From positions 1-57,551 of IMG/VR virus record IMGVR_UViG_3300043449_001137: DNA of 57,551 nt, one strand, 5' to 3'. This DNA is from a virus. The stretch's first letter is position 1, and each line of letters begins with the position of its first letter. A program made the translations under genes and the position numbers. The notes under the pieces were generated by a model. The model worked only from the letters and a program-made list of their open reading frames with translations, searched no databases and was not told where the DNA came from. Shown piece after piece: positions 48,225 to 56,508 of this stretch.

Positions 48225-51200
48225 TTAGTATGTACCACCGTCGATATCACTGTTCTGGTTCAAGATACCACCAGCAGTCAATGTAACTGTTGGAGTTAAA
48301 CGAACCATAATGAAGTCGTTAGCTTCCGGGGCAGTATCAAACACGATACTTGTTACACCGTCGACTGTGTCTAATGTGTAAGAGTATGTTGGAGCTTGTA
48401 CCAAACCGTTAATAAACACTTGTGTGTTTTGGATAGAACTAATTTCAGCTTCAGTACTGAAACTTACTGTTGTGCCGTCACCTGTGTAGTTCTTTGTTAC
48501 CACTGTTGTTGTAACGTTCTGTGGAACAAACTTCTGTAGAGCAGAGCTCCAAACTAGTGTGTAACCATCAGACATTGCGGCAGAATCAACGTCGGCTAAG
48601 TCAAAAACGCTTGCGTTTGCAATACGACCATCTGCACGAGCATCAGTGTAGTACAAGTTGTTAGCACCTTCGGCGATTGCATCTGTTGTTGGAACAGCAA
48701 ATGTAAACACACCAGTACCAGCATTGTAGCTTAGAATATCGTTGTTATCGCTTACTAAAGAAACTGCACCACGTGCTTGAGCATTAGTGAAGTACTTGTT
48801 AGTTGCAGTAGCATCAGATACGTTATCTGTTGTTAAAGTAACAACGCCATCTAAGCCGTTAACACTTTGAACAGCAGCCAATGTGCTGATAACACCAGTT
48901 GAACTGTTGTACTGGATGTTTGCACCACCACTGATAGAAGCCTTAGCACGGCCTTCAGTGAAGAACAAGTTGATAGCACCGCTTAGTTCAGCAATGTTAT
49001 CTGTATTCAAGTTGTCAATGCGACCACCTAACGCAACTTCGGCAGCAGTAGCACGAGTTACTTCAGTGTCAACGTTGGCTTGAACAGCAATGTCACCTGC
49101 AACACGAGCGGCTGCTTCGATAACGTCAGCGGCAGCGTTGGCTTCTTCGGCGGCAGTTGCACGAGCTGTTTCTGCGGCAATAGCGGCAGCGTTGGCAGCA
49201 TCACCAGCGGCACGTGTTGTTGCTTCAGCAGTTACGCTGGCAGCAATAACGCCTTCTGCGGCTGTTGCGCGAGCAACTTCAGCAGTTACGCTAGCAGTGA
49301 TTGTTGTATCAGCAGATTCGCGAGCACTAATTTCATTGCTGATATTAGTTGCATTTGCGGCTTCGGCAGCAGTTGCACGAGCAACTTCAGCGGCTAACGC
49401 TGTTGCGGCTGCATTATCGGCAGCTAGACGTGTAGCGGCTTCGTTAGCTAATGCAGTAGCACTTGCACTTGCCAAGTCACTGATAGCTTGAGTCAAGCTA
49501 GAGTCAGCGGCATTGTAAGCATCGATGATTTCTGTTAAAGAATCCAACGCGGCTGGATCAATGTTGCTTAGAACATTGTCAATGCGAGCATCTAATGCAG
49601 TGTCGGCAGCGGCACGTGCGGCAGCTTCTGTGCTGATAGCAGTAATGCGAGCTGTTTCTTCTGCGGCAATTGCGGCAGCATTTGCTTGTTCGGCAGCAGT
49701 TGCGCGAGTAACTTCAGCAGCCAATGCAGTTGCGGCAGCAACGTCGGCTGCAGAGCGTGTTGCGGCTTCAGCAGTGATAGCGGCAGCATTTGTTTCTTCT
49801 GCGGCTGTTGCGCGAGCAACTTCAGCAGTGATAGCGGCAGCATTTGCTTGTTCGGCAGCAGTAGCACGAGTTACTTCAGCTGTAATAGCTGTAGCGTTTG
49901 CAACTTCTGCGGCTGTAGCACGAGTTACTTCGGCTGTGATAGCGGCTGCGTTTGCGGCTTCTGCGGCACGAGCTGTTGTAGCTTCGGCAGCAATAGCAGT
50001 TGCATTTGCAGAATCACCAGCAATACGTGCTGTTTCTTCAGCAGTAATAGCGGCATCTAAAGCGGCTTCAGCGGCTTCGGCGCGAGCAACTTCAGTGTTT
50101 AATGCAGTAGAATTTGCAATGTCACCATCTACACGCAATTGAGCTTCGGCAGCAATGTCAGCGGCCAATGCTTCTTCAGCGGCAGTGTGGTGTGCATGCT
50201 CTTCAGCAATGTCAGCAGCCAATGCGGCTTCGGCAGCAGTTGCACGAGTTACTTCAGCAGTGATGTCAGCATCTAATGCGGCTTCGGCAGCAGTTGCACG
50301 AGCTTCTTCGGCATCAACATCAGCGGTACGGGCTGTTGCTTCAGCAGATACGGCAGCAATACGTGCGGCTTCTTCGGCAGCAATATCGGCAGCTAAATCA
50401 GCTTCTGCACCAGTTGCACGAGTTACTTCGGCAGCTAAGTTAGCGGCAGCAGTATTTGCCAATGTAGTGATAGCACCGTTGATTGTGTTATCAGCAGATT
50501 GGAATGCGCTTACGATTTCTGTTAAGCTGTCTAATGCGGCAGCATCAGTGTTGCTTAAAATGTTGTCAATGCGGATACCTAATGCTGTGTCAGCAGCCAT
50601 ATAAGCTGATTCGTTTGCATCAATGTTTGCTTGTAATGCGGCTTCGGCAGCTTCTGCACGAGCAACTTCAACAGTCAAGTCGTTTGCCAATGCTGTATCA
50701 CCAGCAATACGTGCTGTTTCTTCTGCGGCAACCGCAGTTTCACGAGCAGTAGCTTCGGCAGCTACGGCAGCTTCTCGAGCAGATACTTCGGCAGCTAAGT
50801 CGTTTGTTAATGTTGTGTCGGCGGCCGCACGGGCTACAGCTTCAGCACTAACGGCAGCAGTACGAGCACTTGCTTCTGCGGCAACGGCAGCAATACGAGC
50901 GGCTTCTTCTGCGGCAATAGCGGCAGCATTTGTTGTTTCAGCGGCTGTTGCGCGAGCTGTTTCAGCTGTGATAGCGGCAGCGTTTGCTGTTTCGGCAGCA
51001 GTAGCACGAACAATTTCAGCAGCCAAATCGCTTGTCAATGTAGCTTCTGCGGCGCGGGCTGTTGTAGCTTCGGCAGCAATAGCAGTTGCATTTGCTTGTT
51101 CAGCGGCAGTTGCGCGAGCAACTTCGTTAGATACAGCAGTTGTCAATACAGCTTCAGCGGCAGTTGCGCGAGTTGCTTCGGCAGTAATAGCGGCAGCATT

Positions 51201-53186
51201 TGCAATATCACCAGCTTCACGTAAACCAGCTTCAGTTGTTACGCTTGCGGCAATAACACCATCGGCAGCAATACGTGCTGTTTCTTCTGAAGCAATGTCT
51301 GCGGCCAATGCGGCTTCTGCGCCAGTTGCACGAGTAACTTCTGTTGATACGGCAGTTGTTAATACACCTTCGGCAGCAGTAGCACGAGCTGTTTCGGCTG
51401 TGATAGCGGCAGCGTTTGTTGAGTCACCTGCAATACGTGCAGATTCTTCAGTTGCAACGGCTGTTGCAAATGCATCGTCGGCAGCAATACGTGCGGCTTC
51501 TTCAGCGGCTAATGCGGCTGCGGCAGTGCTTGCCAAGTTGTTGATGGCAGTTTGTAAATTGCTATCGGCAGCATCGTAAGCGGCAATGATTTCTGTTAAG
51601 GAATCAAGTGCGGCTGGATCAATGTTGCTTAATACGTTGTCGATACGAATACCTAATGCAACGTCACCGGCAATACGTGCTGTTTCTTCAGCAGTAACGG
51701 CTGCGGCACGAGCGGCTTCTTCGGCGGCAATTGCGGCAGTTAATGTAGCTTCGGCTGCACGAGCTGTTGAAGCTTCTGCGGCTAAATTGCTTGTCAATAC
51801 GCCTTCGGCAGCAGTAGCACGAGCAACTTCTGTTGATACAGCAGTTGTCAATACGCCTTCAGCGGCTGTGGCACGAGCGGCTTCAGCAGTAATAGCATTT
51901 GCATTTGTTGTATCACCTGCAATACGTGCTGTTTCTTCTGTTGATAGATCGGCAGCAATTGCAGATTCGGCAGCTTCAGCGCGAGCAACTTCGGCGGCTA
52001 AGTTAGTTGTCAATACGCCTTCAGCGGCTGTAGCACGAGTTACTTCGGCTGCTAAGTTAGCAGTTAACGTAGCTTCGGCACCAGATGCACGTTCAAATTC
52101 GTTTGCCAAGCTGATAGACAATGTAGATTCAGCTTCGGTTGCGCGAGCAATTTCAGCGGCTAAATCAGTTGTCAATACGCCTTCGGCGGCTGTAGCACGA
52201 GTAGCTTCTGCGGCAATGGCTGTAGTTAATACAGTCTCGGCGGCACTTGCGCGAATCGCTTCTGCATCAACTGCGGCTTGAACTGCGGCAACTGCGGCGG
52301 CGTTGGCAGCAACGGCACGGCCAGCTGTAAAGTATTGGTTTTCACCTTCGGCAATGTGAGATGTTGTTAAAACAACTACACCAGTTTGACCGTTAACGCT
52401 TTCAACTGCGGCAACAGAACTGATAATACCAGTTGCTGGATCGTAGCTGATGTTGTTACCACCGCTGATAGCGGCGCGGGCACGACTTGTTAAGAAGTAC
52501 TGGTTAGTGCTACCTTCAACAATCTTATCTGTAGTTGGTGTTGTGAATGTAAATTCACCAGTTTGTGTACCGTAGCTTAAAATTTGATTGTCATCGCTGT
52601 TTAAGCTAATGGCTGCGCGAGCCAATGCATCTGTAAAGTACTTGTTTGTCTGGCCTTCTAGGATACCATCACTTGTTGGGTGGTTGTATGTGAATTGACC
52701 GTTTGTACCGTTATAGCTCAATACAGAAGTATTGTTGCTTGACAAACCAATGTCACGCCATACTGATTCAGAGTGGTAGTACTCGTTTAATGTACCTTCT
52801 GGTACATCATCAGTGCTTGAAATTGTAATAGCGTTGATTTCTTGATCAACGTATTGCTTTGTTGCGGCGTGTAAGTTGCTTGATGGATCGGCAGACAATG
52901 TCAAGAAACCTGTCATTGTGTCGCCATCTTTGGCAACCTTACCTGCTAACGCAGTTGTAAGTGTAGCCGCAAAATTGGCATCATCGCCAATGGCCGCTGA
53001 CAACTCAGCCAACGTATCTAATACGGCTGGTGCAGAGTTGATTAAGTCGCTAACTGCTGAGCTTACGAAGCCAGTAGACGCGATTTGTGTTGTGCTAGTA
53101 CCTTTGGCGGCTGTAACCGCTGTAGGCGTACCACGAAGATCAACCGAGTTAATAATCGAACTCGATCTTGCTTTGATAATAGGCAT
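48225..53186 (-). CDS. Giant Ala-rich coiled-coil tail fibre
   Basis: 1653 residues. The head-proximal part holds several copies of EG-x-N-x-Y[FH] modules (EGQTNKYFTDALARAAI). About 1200 residues of Ala-rich heptads follow (AEVARATAAEGVLTT type), interrupted three times by a conserved break, DN[VI]LSN-x-D-x-AALDSLTEI. The C-terminal part has a SVNGLDGVVTLTTDNVSDAT module and a tip domain (QVFINGLVQAPTYSY). It should form a long trimeric rod. Shine-Dalgarno GAGGAA. Composition favours recombination between repeats. Confidence 0.92.
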   Translation of the reverse strand: MPIIKARSSSIINSVDLRGTPTAVTAAKGTSTTQIASTGFVSSAVSDLINSAPAVLDTLAELSAAIGDDANFAATLTTALAGKVAKDGDTMTGFLTLSADPSSNLHAATKQYVDQEINAITISSTDDVPEGTLNEYYHSESVWRDIGLSSNNTSVLSYNGTNGQFTYNHPTSDGILEGQTNKYFTDALARAAISLNSDDNQILSYGTQTGEFTFTTPTTDKIVEGSTNQYFLTSRARAAISGGNNISYDPATGIISSVAAVESVNGQTGVVVLTTSHIAEGENQYFTAGRAVAANAAAVAAVQAAVDAEAIRASAAETVLTTAIAAEATRATAAEGVLTTDLAAEIARATEAESTLSISLANEFERASGAEATLTANLAAEVTRATAAEGVLTTNLAAEVARAEAAESAIAADLSTEETARIAGDTTNANAITAEAARATAAEGVLTTAVSTEVARATAAEGVLTSNLAAEASTARAAEATLTAAIAAEEAARAAAVTAEETARIAGDVALGIRIDNVLSNIDPAALDSLTEIIAAYDAADSNLQTAINNLASTAAAALAAEEAARIAADDAFATAVATEESARIAGDSTNAAAITAETARATAAEGVLTTAVSTEVTRATGAEAALAADIASEETARIAADGVIAASVTTEAGLREAGDIANAAAITAEATRATAAEAVLTTAVSNEVARATAAEQANATAIAAEATTARAAEATLTSDLAAEIVRATAAETANAAAITAETARATAAETTNAAAIAAEEAARIAAVAAEASARTAAVSAEAVARAAADTTLTNDLAAEVSAREAAVAAEATARETAVAAEETARIAGDTALANDLTVEVARAEAAEAALQANIDANESAYMAADTALGIRIDNILSNTDAAALDSLTEIVSAFQSADNTINGAITTLANTAAANLAAEVTRATGAEADLAADIAAEEAARIAAVSAEATARTADVDAEEARATAAEAALDADITAEVTRATAAEAALAADIAEEHAHHTAAEEALAADIAAEAQLRVDGDIANSTALNTEVARAEAAEAALDAAITAEETARIAGDSANATAIAAEATTARAAEAANAAAITAEVTRATAAEVANATAITAEVTRATAAEQANAAAITAEVARATAAEETNAAAITAEAATRSAADVAAATALAAEVTRATAAEQANAAAIAAEETARITAISTEAAARAAADTALDARIDNVLSNIDPAALDSLTEIIDAYNAADSSLTQAISDLASASATALANEAATRLAADNAAATALAAEVARATAAEAANATNISNEISARESADTTITASVTAEVARATAAEGVIAASVTAEATTRAAGDAANAAAIAAETARATAAEEANAAADVIEAAARVAGDIAVQANVDTEVTRATAAEVALGGRIDNLNTDNIAELSGAINLFFTEGRAKASISGGANIQYNSSTGVISTLAAVQSVNGLDGVVTLTTDNVSDATATNKYFTNAQARGAVSLVSDNNDILSYNAGTGVFTFAVPTTDAIAEGANNLYYTDARADGRIANASVFDLADVDSAAMSDGYTLVWSSALQKFVPQNVTTTVVTKNYTGDGTTVSFSTEAEISSIQNTQVFINGLVQAPTYSYTLDTVDGVTSIVFDTAPEANDFIMVRLTPTVTLTAGGILNQNSDIDGGTY

Positions 53187-53272
53187 TTATTTTTCCTCAT
53201 TGAAAACTTCTAGTGAAGTTTTTGTTTGTTGACTTTTTAAGTATGGTGTCAAACCAACGTGAGAAGATGATT

Positions 53273-54505
53273 TTAAATTACTAGTAACCAGTAGTTTTTC
53301 GTTATGTCAACGCTACCGTTACCAGCTGTTACTTTGATTTCATATCGACTAGGGCTACTGTTTTGAGGAGCAGTTCCTACGATATTATTTCCGCTTACTG
53401 TTAACCAGCTAATTGCAGACTCACCTGCATTTGCAGGTTGAATTGTTATACTTGTAGCGTTATTTACACCTAAAGTAAAATTTATGGTGTCTCCACCAGA
53501 AAAACTTCCAATATATGAATTGGAATTGGTCCAATAAGGCTTAGACTGGCCGAAGTTGATTAAGTTTGTAAAGACAAACTCGTTACCACTAGTATCTACT
53601 AGGGTTAGGTCTTGTGGGTAAGACCATAATGGTCCCACCACACGAGTTGTTTCTATCATCAACTGCATTGTGTTTGCAGTTGGATAGTCAATTCTTGTTA
53701 TTGCCTGACCACCTACACGAGCACCTGTACCAAATGTGATATCGGTTGCTTCAATTGTGATCGTAGTGTACTGTGCAATGTTACTGTAACTTACTGCCGT
53801 TATCGTTGGACGAGGGCGATCGTTTGTTACAGTGCTTCTTAAAATTCTTACTTCAATCAAGTCTCCAGATTCTGGGACTTCATCGAACGCCAATGTGTTG
53901 CCATTGATAACAGTGTAGCTATAATTTGGTTGTTGAACGATACCATTAATTGACACTACCAAATTGGCTGGGCTTGCTACACTTTCTAATAGTGTGAATG
54001 TTGAAGTGACTCCATCGCCATAATAGTTTTTTGTTACTAGGCTAAGCTGGTGAGTTTTATTTCTAAACTGACCAGATACTACATCAAACGATAAAACTTG
54101 ACCAACAGAAGGCGAGCTAATTGTTGTATCAGTTAGGCTATCTAAAGATAGATTACTAATTATGTCAGCAAAATTTGCATTTGTGTTTTGCTGATTCTGT
54201 ACAATCTCTGTTAGAGAATCAATTGCGACCGGATCAACGTTGCTTTTGATGTAATCAATTTGTTGTTGCAGGTCTTGGTCTTGTGCATCAACATAACTTA
54301 ATGCTGCCAACGTTTCCCAATCGTTACCAGAATAGTATTCAGGCTTGTCAGATGTTTGGTCAAAGCGTACATGACCAGCTAGTGGTGAAACTGGACGGTC
54401 TGTATCTTCGCCTGCTGGCAATGCCAATGCACCAGTAGCATCAATAGTCAGCACATTGGATGCTGGCTTAATTGATTCGGTTGTGTGATTGGTCTTAATT
54501 GCCAT
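53273..54505 (-). CDS. Tail fibre / adhesin protein
   Basis: 410 residues. The N-terminus TNHTTESIKPASNVLTIDATGALALPAGEDTDRP is of the fibre-attachment type. A short coiled coil with DPVAIDSLTEIVQ (the break motif of the giant fibre), a tip module (LVVSINGIVQQPNYSY) and C-terminal beta-sandwich domains (FTLGVNNATSITIQPANAG..LTVSGNNIVGTAP) that look Ig-like follow. Probably joins the fibre to the particle or binds receptor. Confidence 0.85.
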   Translation of the reverse strand: MAIKTNHTTESIKPASNVLTIDATGALALPAGEDTDRPVSPLAGHVRFDQTSDKPEYYSGNDWETLAALSYVDAQDQDLQQQIDYIKSNVDPVAIDSLTEIVQNQQNTNANFADIISNLSLDSLTDTTISSPSVGQVLSFDVVSGQFRNKTHQLSLVTKNYYGDGVTSTFTLLESVASPANLVVSINGIVQQPNYSYTVINGNTLAFDEVPESGDLIEVRILRSTVTNDRPRPTITAVSYSNIAQYTTITIEATDITFGTGARVGGQAITRIDYPTANTMQLMIETTRVVGPLWSYPQDLTLVDTSGNEFVFTNLINFGQSKPYWTNSNSYIGSFSGGDTINFTLGVNNATSITIQPANAGESAISWLTVSGNNIVGTAPQNSSPSRYEIKVTAGNGSVDITKNYWLLVI

Positions 54506-54510
54506 TTGGA

Positions 54511-54963
54511 TTACGCCTTGCTTTCAATCTTTTCTTTTGTGCGGCCATATGCGGCAACACCAAGTACAGCACCCATTGCAACGTGGTATAAACCTGCGCC
54601 TTGCAATGTTAATGGTTGCCATTGTAATTCTACTCGGCCGTTATTGCCTAGTGCTTGTACTACACTCCAAAGAATTGGTGCAATAACAAAGTCAAACATA
54701 CATGTTACCATGTAAGTCCAACCCATCATTGGGCGCCACTTTTTGTTTACCCAGTCGGTGTTGGTATTTTCAATTGAGCTTTCTGCTCCTCCGGCAGTAG
54801 TTACTGCGGCTGCATCGGCTGTGGCTTTTACAGAGGCCGCATAGTCGACCGAAGTTGTGTTTGCAAAGCCACCGTTTTGAATTTTGTTGTTGATGTTTAC
54901 TTGAGCGCCACTTGTAAGTGGTGTAAATGCGTCAGAGTCATCGTAGTCGTCTAGTTTTGGCAT
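54511..54963 (-). CDS. Holin-like membrane protein (3TM holin type)
   Basis: 150 residues. Polar N-terminal half, then KKWRPMMGWTYMVTCMFDFVIAPILW and GAGLYHVAMGAVLGVAAYG as membrane segments, and a charged end (RTKEKIESKA). The W-R-P-x(4)-Y start of the membrane part resembles the 3TM holin family linked to gene transfer agents. A lysis role is inferred; membrane topology would need testing. It has a late promoter and AGGAGA within an inverted repeat. Confidence 0.65.
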   Translation of the reverse strand: MPKLDDYDDSDAFTPLTSGAQVNINNKIQNGGFANTTSVDYAASVKATADAAAVTTAGGAESSIENTNTDWVNKKWRPMMGWTYMVTCMFDFVIAPILWSVVQALGNNGRVELQWQPLTLQGAGLYHVAMGAVLGVAAYGRTKEKIESKA

Positions 54964-54975
54964 AGTTATTATGTC

Positions 54976-55000
54976 TCCTAATGTATTATTTACCTTAGGA
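54976..55000 (-). promoter_or_regulatory. Late promoter inside an RBS-masking inverted repeat
   Basis: Arms TCCTAA/TTAGGA (6 bp; 54995-55000 and 54976-54981), 13-nt loop with GTAAATA (54987-54993). The inner arm contains the AGGA of the Shine-Dalgarno of the holin-like gene. Predicted late +1 is near 54982, after the outer arm and loop. Confidence 0.65.
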
Positions 55001-55231
55001 TCACTTTTTTGGCTGTAAGAACTCTTGAACCTTGGTTGCTACAGCAGACATGAAATCTGTACCTGGTGCGGCTTTACCCCATTTGCCAGCTGGGCACTCC
55101 TCTGCGGCTATTGTTACTTTTAAGTTTACCAAACATCCACATAACGTACATTGTTTTGTCGAGCGTCTATAGAACTCGCACTTCTGGCAGTGGCCAGCAC
55201 GTTCAAGTCTTACTTCTATATTTGTAAACAT
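55001..55231 (-). CDS. Small zinc-ribbon protein
   Basis: 76 residues. Cys pattern HCQKCEF..CTLCGC plus EECPAGKW, similar to the short zinc-ribbon family (DUF6171-like) found near phage structural genes. Function unknown; metal binding is inferred from the Cys spacing. No Shine-Dalgarno; ATAAGTA ends 4 nt before the ATG. A strong terminator just upstream isolates it from gp23. Confidence 0.78.
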   Translation of the reverse strand: MFTNIEVRLERAGHCQKCEFYRRSTKQCTLCGCLVNLKVTIAAEECPAGKWGKAAPGTDFMSAVATKVQEFLQPKK

Positions 55232-55235
55232 GCAA

Positions 55236-55242
55236 TACTTAT
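55236..55242 (-). promoter_or_regulatory. Late-promoter-like element against the start codon
   Basis: ATAAGTA on the minus strand, 4 nt before the ATG at 55231, just after the gp23 terminator. Confidence 0.5.
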
Positions 55243-55248
55243 GCCGTG

Positions 55249-55273
55249 AAAAAGGGCTCCGAAGAGCCCTTTT
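55249..55273 (-). terminator. Rho-independent terminator after gp23
   Basis: 10-bp stem AAAAGGGCTC/GAGCCCTTTT (55250-55259 with 55264-55273), UUCG tetraloop in the minus-strand RNA, then a T run. Confidence 0.95.
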
Positions 55274-55297
55274 CTAGTTTCTACTAACCGTTTAAGA

Positions 55298-56494
55298 TTA
55301 GATGAAGCTTAGGTTGTCGCTAGCGATAGCGATTGTGTTAACGTAGTCAGCCGCGTTACCTAAAGAAGATGCGCTGTTTGACAACTCAACATAACCATAA
55401 CGTGTCATGAAAGACACTGTTGGTTCAAATGTTGCTGGATCTAGAACAACACCAGAGCTCATCAATGGGATGTATGGGCAATAGAATGCTGGAGCGTCCA
55501 TTTCGTTAGCGCCTTTGTAACCGATAAGGATCGGAGCATCGTCGCCAGCGTAGTGGTTAACATATACGCGAACAGAGCTGTTCAATGTACCAACGAACTT
55601 AGTGTTTGTTGGAGCTTCGAATGTACCTTCTGTTGTACGAGCAAATGCGCTTGTAGTAGCAGATTGTAAGATTGTCAATGCTGTTGGAGAAACTACGATG
55701 TAGTTACCAGCACCACGACGTGTACGGCTAGCGATGTCGTTAGCGGCACGGTTTACCAATACTGCTAAGGCAGCGTGTTGGTCACCAACGAAGTTGGCTT
55801 GACCGCTAACAGCGGCTTGGTCGTATGTACCATAAGCAGTACCAGCCAAGTTGATCAACGAACCGATAACTTCTTGGTCGATTTCAGCTGTAATTTCTTG
55901 AGCCAATGCAGCCATGATTTCCGCTTCAACGTCAACACCGTGGATGGCTTGTGCGTCTTGAGCGGCTTCAAATGTCCAACGAGCAGACAACTTACGGCTC
56001 TTAGCTTCAACAGTCTCTTTCAAGATCTGGATGTTCATCTTCTTACCGCCTTGACCTTCTAGGGAGGCAGTAGAAGCACCTTTACCACCAGCACCAGAGT
56101 ACTGAGTAGCAATGCTGAATGGGCTTAGAGCTTCATCACCAGCAGTTACGGCTTTACCGATGTTACCAGAAGCGTTGTCGGCAGCGTCAGCGCCTTCAGC
56201 GTAACGTACACGCAATGTGTGGATCTGGCTAACTGGACCTTGCATTGGCTGAACACCAACTAATTCGTTAGCGATAGTTGTTGGCATAACGCGACGAATA
56301 ACAGGCAAAATAACCTTGTTTAAAACTGCAATGTTACCAGAAGCTGTGCCGCCGGCTGTTGCTGTTTCTGTCAAATACTTCTTTGTATTTTCCAAGCAGA
56401 CTTCCATTGTAGTCTTGCGTTGACCTTGTAGGCCTTCTGTTAAGGCTTGCTTAGTAGCAGACCAGTTTTTGCTTTCAAATAGAGCTTGTGACAT
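55298..56494 (-). CDS. 23: Major capsid protein gp23
   Basis: 398 residues (T4 gp23 521). HK97-fold shell protein. The start (SQALFESKNWSATKQALTEG) contains LTE-G, a likely gp21 protease cut. LPVIRRVMPTTIANELVGVQPMQGPVSQIHTLRVRY, LSARWTFEAAQDAQAIHG and VVSPTALTILQSA are typical. The smaller size suggests the T4 insertion domain is reduced or missing. Shine-Dalgarno AGGAGA; gp22 is upstream. Confidence 0.96.
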   Translation of the reverse strand: MSQALFESKNWSATKQALTEGLQGQRKTTMEVCLENTKKYLTETATAGGTASGNIAVLNKVILPVIRRVMPTTIANELVGVQPMQGPVSQIHTLRVRYAEGADAADNASGNIGKAVTAGDEALSPFSIATQYSGAGGKGASTASLEGQGGKKMNIQILKETVEAKSRKLSARWTFEAAQDAQAIHGVDVEAEIMAALAQEITAEIDQEVIGSLINLAGTAYGTYDQAAVSGQANFVGDQHAALAVLVNRAANDIASRTRRGAGNYIVVSPTALTILQSATTSAFARTTEGTFEAPTNTKFVGTLNSSVRVYVNHYAGDDAPILIGYKGANEMDAPAFYCPYIPLMSSGVVLDPATFEPTVSFMTRYGYVELSNSASSLGNAADYVNTIAIASDNLSFI

Positions 56495-56508
56495 ATAATG
56501 TCTCCTAA

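Noticed and set aside
49090-52281. Long plus-strand reading frames antisense to the giant fibre
   Set aside because: They are Ala/Ser-rich shadows of the heptad repeats, without promoters or Shine-Dalgarno, and follow the repeat periodicity.
53247-53252. Perfect TTGACA on the minus strand upstream of the giant fibre gene
   Set aside because: No acceptable -10 at 16-18 bp (ACAAAC lies there); the gene has a normal Shine-Dalgarno.
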